DNA of 33,367 bases. It comes from Lachnospiraceae bacterium (GTDB taxonomy: Bacteria > Bacillota > Clostridia > Lachnospirales > Lachnospiraceae). The position numbers and the translations under genes are program-made. The first letter of the stretch is position 1. Each line of letters begins with the position of its first letter. The DNA lies in assembly GCA_017634175.1 (NCBI GenBank), contig JAGBNY010000001.1, forward strand, positions 1-33,367. The letters run 5' to 3'. Positions 7,646 to 16,311 of this stretch are shown here, one piece after another. The notes under the pieces were generated by a model. It was not told where the DNA came from. It made no database searches and saw only the letters and a program-made list of their open reading frames with translations.

Positions 7646-8917
7646 TCATCCCCTGATCTGTCCATTGCCGTAAATTTGATATTTGTACGATGTAAGCGCC
7701 TTAAGACCCATGGGGCCTCTTGCATGTAGCTTCTGTGTACTGATTCCGATTTCTGCCCCGAAGCCAAACTCAAAGCCATCCGTGAACCTGGTGCTGGCAT
7801 TTACGTATACGCAGGCCGCATCCACCTCTTTCATGAATCTTTCCGCTCTCTTCTTGTCAGAGGTTATTATGGCTTCCGAGTGATGCGTCGTATACTTATT
7901 TATATGCTCTATGGCTTGATCCAGACTATTCACGGTCTTGATCGAGATAATGGGTCCCAAGTATTCCCGACCCCAATCCTCTTCATTTGCGGCCTTCGAG
8001 GTTTCAATCGCCTTCATGACCCTTTCATCCCCCCTGAGCTCAATGCCTTTCCCCGAAAGAACCTCAGAAATTTGGGGTAAGATGGTATCAACGACCGATT
8101 CATGAACCACCAACGATTCAGCGGCATTGCATACGCCCATTCTTTGGGTCTTCGCATTGTCAACGATTGATACAGCCATGTCGGAATCCGCAAATTCGTC
8201 AATATAGATATGGCAATTGCCGACCCCAGTCTCAATCACCGGGACCGTACTGTTCCTTAGAACGCTCTGTATTAACCCCGCTCCGCCCCTAGGTATGATC
8301 GCATCTATAAGACCATTTAAGTGTACTAATTCATCGACAGAAGAATGTGAGGCGTCGTCTATGAAAAGAAGCGCGTCCCTTGGAAGCCCTGCATTTTCCA
8401 AGCCCTCAATTAGGTATCTTGATATAGCGCGGTTACTCTCCAGTGAATCGCTTCCGCCCCTCAATATGCACACGTTCCCTGAGAGAAAGCAAAGGGCGAA
8501 TGCGTCCGCTGTAACATTCGGACGGGATTCGTAGATTATCCCAAGCACACCTAATGGGACTCGTACCTGCTTGATTAGGAGTCCATTGGGACGGACGAAG
8601 CTATCCATCACCTCGCCTATCGGATCGGATTCGATTTCAATCAACTGCCTAATCCCCTCTACGATCCCAGAAATCTTTTTTTCATCCAGACTGAGCCTGT
8701 CCAGCATGGCAGGAGATAACTTATTACGAGCCTTCTCTACGTCCCTCTTATTTGCCTCAAGAATCAGATCCTTATTCTTTGATATGGAATCAGCCGCAGC
8801 AGAAAGCCCTTTCTTTCGGTCTTCAAAGCTCAATATCCCAATCGAATATGAAGCCCGCCTTGCTCTCTCGCCAATCCCCCTGATAGTTTCTTTAATATCT
8901 ATAATTTCTCCACTCAT
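7646..8917 (-). CDS. proA: Gamma-glutamyl phosphate reductase (glutamate-5-semialdehyde dehydrogenase)
   Basis: ProA reduces gamma-glutamyl phosphate to glutamate-5-semialdehyde with NADPH, the second step of proline synthesis. The aldehyde-dehydrogenase fold is complete: IYESRPNVTADAFALC, the catalytic cysteine in RMGVCNAAESLV, and the C-terminal FGFGAEIGISTQKLHARGP. I chose the ATG at 8917 (423 residues, near the usual 415-420). An upstream in-frame ATG at 8965 would add 16 residues and lies inside a hairpin (8941-8967) without a good ribosome site. The partner kinase gene proB is not adjacent, so it must lie elsewhere or the operon has been broken. Confidence 0.93.
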   Translation of the reverse strand: MSGEIIDIKETIRGIGERARRASYSIGILSFEDRKKGLSAAADSISKNKDLILEANKRDVEKARNKLSPAMLDRLSLDEKKISGIVEGIRQLIEIESDPIGEVMDSFVRPNGLLIKQVRVPLGVLGIIYESRPNVTADAFALCFLSGNVCILRGGSDSLESNRAISRYLIEGLENAGLPRDALLFIDDASHSSVDELVHLNGLIDAIIPRGGAGLIQSVLRNSTVPVIETGVGNCHIYIDEFADSDMAVSIVDNAKTQRMGVCNAAESLVVHESVVDTILPQISEVLSGKGIELRGDERVMKAIETSKAANEEDWGREYLGPIISIKTVNSLDQAIEHINKYTTHHSEAIITSDKKRAERFMKEVDAACVYVNASTRFTDGFEFGFGAEIGISTQKLHARGPMGLKALTSYKYQIYGNGQIRG

Positions 8918-8940
8918 AATTAAAAAAATACAACCTGAAC

Positions 8941-8967
8941 GGATGAATAATCGAAGATTATCCATCC
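8941..8967 (-). other. Hairpin in the proA leader
   Basis: GGATGAATAATC (8941-8952) and GATTATCCATCC (8956-8967) form a 12-bp stem with a GAA loop and one G-T pair. On the transcript strand a T-rich stretch (8926-8932) follows about ten bases later, just before the proA start. It could modulate proA translation or read-through, but it is not a textbook terminator. Confidence 0.4.
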
Positions 8968-8968
8968 A

Positions 8969-9056
8969 CTCACTCTAAATCCGCAAACTCGCGCCAAAGG
9001 CTCTTCTGCCTGCTGTCGCAGACTGTTTGCTAATTTAGAGTGAGGGTTGCTCGAAT
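8969..9056. repeat. Palindromic repeat upstream of proA, related to the one at 5884-5973
   Basis: CTCACTCTAAAT plus GCAAAC (8969-8988) pairs with GTTTGC plus ATTTAGAGTGAG (9025-9044), interrupted by one two-base mismatch; the loop is 36 bases. The block 9016-9056 read on the minus strand aligns with 5931-5973: TTATTCGAG, a C/A-rich link, AAATTA, then GCAAACAGTCTGCGA. The outer stems differ between the two copies. Confidence 0.6.
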
Positions 9057-9084
9057 AATCTAATTCGACCAACCGCTCAGATAG

Positions 9085-9131
9085 AAAAAATAGGGCAGAG
9101 GAAACCTCTGAAGGGTCTCCTGAACCCTATT
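9085..9131 (-). terminator. Rho-independent terminator of eno
   Basis: On the minus strand AATAGGG pairs with CCCTATT, enclosing a CAGAGG-TTT-CCTCTG hairpin, and the stem runs into six U residues (9085-9090). It lies 14 bp after the eno stop. Confidence 0.75.
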
Positions 9132-9145
9132 CCAATGACTAATTT

Positions 9146-10486
<1,341 letters not shown>

Positions 10487-10529
10487 TTAAAAGTATTGTT
10501 CCCAAGAGCAATGGAACCAAAGCAGCTCC

Positions 10530-12125
10530 TTACGAAGCGTAAACTATGCCGTCGAATACCTCTTCCGCATTTATCCCGTTCACCATCTGAGGGAAGATAT
10601 CCTCTGAATAAGTAAACCTGATTATTTTGCCATTCGAATCATGAAAATCAACTATATGATCACAGTCCGTCCGATAGAAGGTAATCACGTCGCCCTCCTT
10701 CAGCTCGGCCTTCCCCACTGATTCTCCTTCCTCATCCACTTCTTCGGCTTCAATGTCCTTTTTAAGGGTCAATTCATGCTTTTCAATGATTTCACTGTAC
10801 TTTTCAGCCAGGGCAGGCATGCCGTCATCTCCCAGCTCATAGTGGGAGACATAGCTCAATGTGCTAAAAGCATCCAATCTTCCGCTAAACTCCATATTCC
10901 ATGGATTCGTCGGAGCGTCTGTAGCAAAGCCCATCGGAAAGAGCCTGGACGCGCTCTTTCCCGAATCATTTAAATCAAAGATATAAGTACTGTAATAATC
11001 CCCCAAATCCGACATCTTAACATAGAGGTATTTCCTATTCCCATCCTTGACAAGATAAGCCTTTCCGGAATTCCCGCTCGCAACGGCCTGCATCTCCTGA
11101 TCTCCGAAAGACACAGAAATGGGCCCGCTCCAGCTATCCTCTTCAGCCTCTTCGAAATTCCAATTCAAGGTCTTTCCATCTATCTCTATATCGGTGTAGG
11201 AATCCAAGGGCACGATATAGGAAGACGTATCGCTCTTATATTCTGCTTTCAATAAATCCGGATAATCTTCGTACTTAAGCGTCTTTACTATGGGACCGGC
11301 GGCATAAGCGGTCAAGGCATATGGCGAGAAATAGAAAGTAATCCCGTCATATCCGATAGTGAAGATGGAGCCCGGATTGCCCTCATCCTCACTTTTAGTG
11401 AGCCCCAAGAGCTCAGATATAGCTTTTGGCACGTCTTCCACGATAACCATGTCCATCGTATCCTTATCTTCCTTTATGAGTCCGTAGATTATCTCCGGCA
11501 GCTTCTCAGGCTCATTCACTACGTCCTCAATCGTGAGCTCCTTGCCAGTAGCGCTATCAAAATTGTGGGTGACATAGTAGAAATCCGGATGAGCCCCGCC
11601 CTGAAAGCCGCTATGAACCTCCTTTAGGCTCAATACAGAATTATCCGCCCTCATGACTTGCGCGAAAGTGTCCGCTTTATAGTAGTCTCCGGGCTCTAAT
11701 TCGCTGTCTTTTGCCAATGCGGCTATATCGCTGGTTTCTTTCTCACATTCAGCTTTTTTTGTGCTGTTATAGGCATTTAGAACGGACTCCAAATCCGGAG
11801 AGGCTTCTACCACATCGATTTGGGGATAAGCGCTCATTGCCAAGGCTATGCCATCCTCCCTAGCCTCGACAGCATAGGTGTGACGCAAGTCTATTTGCAA
11901 GATATCGCCTGCGTCCTTTATCCTGTCCTCCTTGCTTTTTTCCGATGGTTCCGATGGTTCCGTTTGCTCGTCGTTATTCTCCGGTTCCAATTCAATTTCT
12001 TTTTCAACCTGCACTTCTTCTACGTCCCCGCTCCCCTGGCTCGGGGGACTTTCCTGGGACTTAGAAGCACAGCCATTCATGAAGCAGGCTGCTGCAATCA
12101 AAATAAATGCTATTCTATTCTTCAT
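10530..12125 (-). CDS. Secreted lipoprotein with a DUF3298/RsiV-like domain
   Basis: The 531-residue product begins with a lipoprotein signal (MKNRIAFILIAAACFMNGC, acylated at Cys19), followed by an acidic, proline-rich linker to about residue 60. The central part (FQGGAHPDFYYVTHNFD, then TGKELTIEDVV) has the look of the DUF4163/DUF3298 module found in RsiV-like anti-sigma factors and peptidoglycan deacetylases, but no catalytic domain follows. The C-terminal part is beta-rich and unassigned. It would be anchored to the outer face of the membrane. It overlaps the end of the upstream epimerase gene by 11 bp, so it is the last gene of the ligase-epimerase operon. Its function is unknown. Confidence 0.7.
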   Translation of the reverse strand: MKNRIAFILIAAACFMNGCASKSQESPPSQGSGDVEEVQVEKEIELEPENNDEQTEPSEPSEKSKEDRIKDAGDILQIDLRHTYAVEAREDGIALAMSAYPQIDVVEASPDLESVLNAYNSTKKAECEKETSDIAALAKDSELEPGDYYKADTFAQVMRADNSVLSLKEVHSGFQGGAHPDFYYVTHNFDSATGKELTIEDVVNEPEKLPEIIYGLIKEDKDTMDMVIVEDVPKAISELLGLTKSEDEGNPGSIFTIGYDGITFYFSPYALTAYAAGPIVKTLKYEDYPDLLKAEYKSDTSSYIVPLDSYTDIEIDGKTLNWNFEEAEEDSWSGPISVSFGDQEMQAVASGNSGKAYLVKDGNRKYLYVKMSDLGDYYSTYIFDLNDSGKSASRLFPMGFATDAPTNPWNMEFSGRLDAFSTLSYVSHYELGDDGMPALAEKYSEIIEKHELTLKKDIEAEEVDEEGESVGKAELKEGDVITFYRTDCDHIVDFHDSNGKIIRFTYSEDIFPQMVNGINAEEVFDGIVYAS

Positions 12126-13023
12126 ATACTATCTGCCTGATCCCCTCTGTAAATTCAGTCGCAGGAGTCCATAAGGTATCCCTGAAAAGCTTCCTCACCG
12201 AAGGCCGCAGCTCCACCGCATTAGAAATCGGATAGCCATAGGTGATTTTGACCTCAGGCGCCACGACTATCCTCACATCTTCTATAAAGCCCCGCAGCGG
12301 CCTGAAATTTCCATTGGCTAAATTGTATGCTTCCCCATCTCTCCCCTTAAGAGACAGGGCTATCATTGCCTCTGCCGCGTCGCGGGCAAATAGATAGTCC
12401 CATTCTTGGGTAGCAGCAGATACTGAGGGAGATCTTCCGGACTTCAGTTCTCTTATCAAATAAGATATGAGAGTCGACTCATGTTCATATTTTCCATAAA
12501 GGCTGAATATCCTGGCCCAAACAAAGGACATCCCAATTTTCCTGGCCTTAGCCTTTAAAACGTGCATAGCTGCGGCTTTTGCGGCGCCATAGGCATTCTC
12601 GGGCATTAGAACACTGTCCTCAGTCTCCAAATCCCTTTTAATGCCGTATTCAGCCTGGGACCCAGTCATAAGGAAAACCTTACAGGATAATGATTTCGCC
12701 GCTTCCATAGCATGGATGGCTTCATCAATATTTGAATATTGCGAGTCGAAATCGTCCCTGGATTTCCCATGCCAGGCAAGATTGAAAAATACATCTGCAT
12801 CGCCGGAAACATGGGTCCTCAAAGTAAGAATCCTCGACATGTCGCAATAGACCTTGATGAGCTGACCCTTTTTTTCAAAATCCCTCATAGAGTCCGTTTC
12901 GAGACGCTCATTATGAGGCGAATCCTCTCTAAGAACAGCGATCGTCTCCCATCCCGAATCGAGCAGGGCTTCCAGAAGATTGCAGCCCGCAAAGCCAGCG
13001 GCTCCTGTCAATACTGCCCTCAT
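12115..13023 (-). CDS. NAD-dependent epimerase/dehydratase (extended SDR family)
   Basis: This 302-residue protein has the Rossmann motif TGAAGFAG at residues 7-14, TGSQAEYG in the serine-containing strand, and the catalytic YGAAKAA (Tyr-x3-Lys). That is the extended short-chain dehydrogenase pattern of sugar-nucleotide epimerases and dehydratases. The substrate cannot be told from sequence. The ATG at 13023 overlaps the stop of the preceding ligase gene by four bases, so translation is coupled. Being sandwiched between an adenylate-forming ligase and a lipoprotein suggests a small envelope-modification or secondary-metabolite pathway rather than central metabolism. Confidence 0.85.
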   Translation of the reverse strand: MRAVLTGAAGFAGCNLLEALLDSGWETIAVLREDSPHNERLETDSMRDFEKKGQLIKVYCDMSRILTLRTHVSGDADVFFNLAWHGKSRDDFDSQYSNIDEAIHAMEAAKSLSCKVFLMTGSQAEYGIKRDLETEDSVLMPENAYGAAKAAAMHVLKAKARKIGMSFVWARIFSLYGKYEHESTLISYLIRELKSGRSPSVSAATQEWDYLFARDAAEAMIALSLKGRDGEAYNLANGNFRPLRGFIEDVRIVVAPEVKITYGYPISNAVELRPSVRKLFRDTLWTPATEFTEGIRQIVYEE

Positions 13024-14447
13024 TTCCCATTCAATTCCTTATATTGTATCTTCCCGGCATTGTTCTTCGGTATCCTGGGAATTACGCACACCTCAAAGGC
13101 ATCAGTGGATATCCCCATTCTGTCTGCTAGATAGGAGAAGATCTGTTTCGCATACGTTTCATCGGTCGTAAACAGCTTCATATTGTCATCGCTTCCGGTA
13201 CAGGCTATTTCATATATGGAGAGCTCATTCTTGATCAGCTCTTCCACCTCGTCCAGATTTATCCTCTTCTCGTGGACTTTCAGGAAGCGCGTCATCCTTC
13301 CCTCAATATAGAAGTATCCGTCCTTATCCATCCTGGCCATATCCCCCGTAGAAAGGATGCCGTGATAAAGGTCCGGCAGGATCAGGTCCTCTCCCTTGGT
13401 GGCATATCCCATTGCCACATTCTTGCCTTCGTATATCAGTTCCCCAACCTCGTCCGGCTTTTCTATGACCGCTCCATCGGACGTAACAATCTGGAAACGC
13501 CCTCCCGGTATGGCTATCCCCATGCTCCCAATCTTCTCCAAGGCATCTTCTGAGGGCAGATAAGCCATCCTGGCAGTTGCCTCTGAAGCCCCGTACATGA
13601 CTATGAAGCGCTTCCTCTTAACTTTCGCATATTCAGCGAAATGCTGGTGGGTCAGATCCGGAATCCTGCCGCCCGCTTGCGTCATCGTCTTCAAGGTAGG
13701 AAGATTCCTCTTGAAAAAGCCAGTTTTCTCCAGCCTTTCATAGGTATAAGGGACGCCCGAAAAATTAGTACACTCCTTAATATTGAACAATCTCCAGAAT
13801 TCGTCTTCGAAAGGTGAGAGATCCGTGAGCACTATTCCCGCCCCGGAGTAAAGGTGCGTATTTATAATCGACAGCCCATAGGAATATGAAAAAGGCAGGG
13901 TGGTTATCGCCCTCTCGTCCCTCGTTATCTCCAGGAAATTTATGATGGACTGCGTGTTGCTTTTTATATTCTCATAAGATAAACGTACCAGCTTCGGGCT
14001 TCCGGTAGAGCCGGAGGTATTTAGGAGCAGAGCCAATTCGTCCGATAAAGGGTACTCATGCTTGATGTTTCGTTTCAAAAGCAGGACATTCCATTGCTCC
14101 ATTAAAACGCTGCAATCATCAAATTCGTCTTCCCTATCCATGACGAGCTCTGTAGGAGCTATATAGTATGCCGGAGCATATTTTTCCGAAAGTCTCTTTA
14201 AAAGGGCTGGATCAAGATTTGCATCTAAAAGCACGGGCACTATGCCGCGGTTTATGCATCCCGCATAAGCAGCAACTATGCCCGGAGAATTTGAACAAAG
14301 AATAAAGATAAGGCAACGCCTGCCAATAGCAGCCGCTATATGGTCTGAAGCATAACGGAGATCCGCGTAAGTATATAGCTGATTATCAGCGAAAAGCGCA
14401 ATCTTGGGGCCAAATATTGCAAAATCAAACAAACTGTCACGTTTCAT
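13020..14447 (-). CDS. AMP-dependent synthetase/ligase (ANL superfamily)
   Basis: The protein activates a carboxylate as an adenylate and probably passes it to CoA or a carrier. The core motifs are in order: LNTSGSTGSPKLVRLS (P-loop), PFSYSYGLSIIN, YGASEATARMAYLP, LSTGDMARMDKDGYFYIEGR, the hinge FLKVHEKRINLDEVEE, and the C-terminal PKNNAGKIQYKEL with the catalytic lysine. No carrier-protein or condensation domain is fused, so this is not an NRPS module, and there is no carrier gene nearby. I start it at the ATG at 14447, which has GGAG ten bases upstream. An ATG at 14492 is also in frame but has no ribosome site and lies only about ten bases after the predicted transcript start. It is first in the operon. 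Confidence 0.88.
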   Translation of the reverse strand: MKRDSLFDFAIFGPKIALFADNQLYTYADLRYASDHIAAAIGRRCLIFILCSNSPGIVAAYAGCINRGIVPVLLDANLDPALLKRLSEKYAPAYYIAPTELVMDREDEFDDCSVLMEQWNVLLLKRNIKHEYPLSDELALLLNTSGSTGSPKLVRLSYENIKSNTQSIINFLEITRDERAITTLPFSYSYGLSIINTHLYSGAGIVLTDLSPFEDEFWRLFNIKECTNFSGVPYTYERLEKTGFFKRNLPTLKTMTQAGGRIPDLTHQHFAEYAKVKRKRFIVMYGASEATARMAYLPSEDALEKIGSMGIAIPGGRFQIVTSDGAVIEKPDEVGELIYEGKNVAMGYATKGEDLILPDLYHGILSTGDMARMDKDGYFYIEGRMTRFLKVHEKRINLDEVEELIKNELSIYEIACTGSDDNMKLFTTDETYAKQIFSYLADRMGISTDAFEVCVIPRIPKNNAGKIQYKELNGK

Positions 14448-14508
14448 TCTAGATGAATCTCCATCTTTTGGGACAAATTCCCAAAAAGCCATAATACTTG
14501 TGCCTTAT

Positions 14509-14537
14509 ATTATATCATAGAATCCATCCATTTGAAA
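14509..14537 (-). promoter_or_regulatory. Sigma-A promoter of the ligase-epimerase-lipoprotein operon
   Basis: On the minus strand, TTTCAA (14532-14537), a 17-bp spacer and a perfect TATAAT (14509-14514) preceded by TGA form an extended -10 promoter. It sits in the gap after the stop of the beta-helix gene and separates the two leftward operons. Confidence 0.75.
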
Positions 14538-14544
14538 CATGAAA

Positions 14545-15222
14545 TCAGCATTTTTTCACAATATTTGATTGATCCTTGAAAATCGAATCCGGGGGGATGA
14601 TCCCCCTGACATTTGAGGTGGCGTAAATATTCGTATGTCTGCCGACAACGGTGCCGGGATTAAGTACTGAGTTACAGCCTACTTCCACATAGTCCCCAAG
14701 CAGAGCCCCTATCTTCTTCAGTCCGGTCTCGACAGCCTCATCCCCCATCTTGATCACGATATTCTTTTTGTCCGCTTTCACATTCGAAGCAATGGCTCCG
14801 GCGCCCATATGGGAATAGTATCCCAAGATTGAGTCACCAACATAGTTGAAATGGGGGACCTGGACATGATTGAAAAGGATGACATTTTTAAGCTCAGTAG
14901 AATTTCCTACAGTGCAGTAATTGCCAACGAGAGCCTTTCCCCGTATGAAGGCCGAATGGCGCACTTCGCTCCTCTCCCCTATAATGCAAGGCCCCTTTAT
15001 GCAGGCAGAGGGATAGACCACCGCCGACCTTGCGATCCAGACATTCTCCCCGTATTCCCTTCGTTCTTCATATATCGAATGGTCTAAAGCGGGAATAAGA
15101 CCGATTATCATCTCTCCGATTCCGTTCAAAGCCTCCCAGGGATAAGTAAAGCCCCCTAGAAAGCTCGCTGCCATAGTTTCATTCAAATCATACAGGTTCT
15201 TGATCAGCGCTTCCTCTATCAT
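14545..15222 (-). CDS. Left-handed beta-helix (hexapeptide-repeat) transferase-like protein
   Basis: This 225-residue protein consists largely of hexapeptide repeats (residues about 60-215, such as VWIARSAVVYPSA, CIIGERSEV, ALVGNYCTVGN), which fold into a left-handed beta helix. It resembles the C-terminal acetyltransferase half of GlmU but lacks the uridylyltransferase half. Such stand-alone proteins are often labelled UDP-N-acetylglucosamine pyrophosphorylase-related. The active substrate is unknown. The ATG at 15222 has GAGGAG upstream and lies within the last 35 bases of the PAS gene, so it is translated in an overlapping frame. It is the last gene of the long argH-topB operon. Confidence 0.75.
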   Translation of the reverse strand: MIEEALIKNLYDLNETMAASFLGGFTYPWEALNGIGEMIIGLIPALDHSIYEERREYGENVWIARSAVVYPSACIKGPCIIGERSEVRHSAFIRGKALVGNYCTVGNSTELKNVILFNHVQVPHFNYVGDSILGYYSHMGAGAIASNVKADKKNIVIKMGDEAVETGLKKIGALLGDYVEVGCNSVLNPGTVVGRHTNIYATSNVRGIIPPDSIFKDQSNIVKKC

Positions 15223-16276
15223 CTTCTGGCTCCTCTGTCTCTTTCTTCTGGACTGTGTCCTTTACTTCAGCCTCCTGCCCCTCAGTCTTAGTCTCAGTCT
15301 TGGTCTCAGTTTCAGCCTTGGTCTTTCTCTTCCTAGTTCTTTTGGGCTTCTCTTCCGTAACCTGCGAAGCCTCACTTTCCGCCTTAGCCTTTTTTCTGAC
15401 CCTCTTTTTCGCGGGAGCCTTTTCTTCTTTTTCGCTCTCTATATAGAGCTCGTCCTGGCTCTTTTGAATTTCAAGCAATTCCGCAGTTTTCTCTGCGTCT
15501 ATGTCCGTAAGTCTTCCCAGTATATGGCTGATATATCCATCCTCGTTAAAGATGCTCATTATCTCAGCCCTGTACCATCTCCAATTTTTCCGGCTGTCCG
15601 GCTCGTTCTTCCTGGCCTCGTCCAGGGGGATGTGCAGCCTGAGCTCAAGTGTCTTTGTAACCATATGCTTGCTGGCAGTCTCCAAGGTATCAAAAAAGGC
15701 CACCCGGTCCTCTGAATAGACATACCTTTGCAGCTTTTTACTATAATCATGGAGAACAAATTCCTTGCCGGCTATATCGTGCCTGACGCTGCAATTCCCT
15801 GTCTGAAGATTAATATCCACGAAGATGTCAGATTCCAGCATCCTCTTCATGCTCTCATTCTGATTTCTGAATTCCTCGTTTATAGTCTTTTTCTCAGTAT
15901 CGTCCAGGATAACGCAGCACACGCTATTTATGTTCCCATTCCTCGCAAAGAGATTGCCCCGAATCTTGAGCCATCTGAGGTTTCCATGCAGGGTGACTGT
16001 CCTGATTTCTATATCCACGGCCCCGTTATCCGCAAGGCAGTCATCGATGCCCTGTTCAAAAATGGCCATGTCTTCAGGGACGATCGAGAGCCGCACATTG
16101 TGAAGCAGTATCTGAGCCTCGGCCCTGCTGGTACGTATCATCCTGAAAAAGCCATCGTTCATGTACTGAATGGTGATCGACCTGTCCGTAGAATCGATGT
16201 CTACCATGCAAACCCCGACTATTATATTGTCAACGATCGAGAGCAGGAGTTCCTTTGCTTCTTCATTCGCTGCCAT
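15188..16276 (-). CDS. PAS-domain protein with a long charged repeat tail
   Basis: The 362-residue product carries PAS-like sensory sequence at roughly residues 8-130 (VDNIIVGVCMVDID, then DGFFRMIRTS, ending LDDTEKKT). A second, PAC-containing segment follows at about 150-265 (NWRWYRAEIMSIFNEDGYISHILGRLTDID). No output domain follows: there is no kinase, GGDEF or HTH region. Instead the last 80 or so residues are low-complexity, with basic clusters (KKRVRKKAK, KRTRKRK) and TETK repeats ending in an acidic stretch. The tail resembles histone H1-like or nucleic-acid-binding tails. A ribosome site GGGGGA precedes the ATG at 16276. It lies between topB and a beta-helix gene. Its role is unknown. 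Confidence 0.75.
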   Translation of the reverse strand: MAANEEAKELLLSIVDNIIVGVCMVDIDSTDRSITIQYMNDGFFRMIRTSRAEAQILLHNVRLSIVPEDMAIFEQGIDDCLADNGAVDIEIRTVTLHGNLRWLKIRGNLFARNGNINSVCCVILDDTEKKTINEEFRNQNESMKRMLESDIFVDINLQTGNCSVRHDIAGKEFVLHDYSKKLQRYVYSEDRVAFFDTLETASKHMVTKTLELRLHIPLDEARKNEPDSRKNWRWYRAEIMSIFNEDGYISHILGRLTDIDAEKTAELLEIQKSQDELYIESEKEEKAPAKKRVRKKAKAESEASQVTEEKPKRTRKRKTKAETETKTETKTEGQEAEVKDTVQKKETEEPEDDRGSADQEPV

Positions 16277-16311
16277 TATTTTTCCCCCTTTTTCAAAGCA
16301 AATTTCATCTA

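Noticed and set aside
8918..8965. Longer N-terminus for proA starting at 8965
   Set aside because: The extra 16 residues are hydrophobic and not family-like, and that start lies inside a 12-bp hairpin without a ribosome site.
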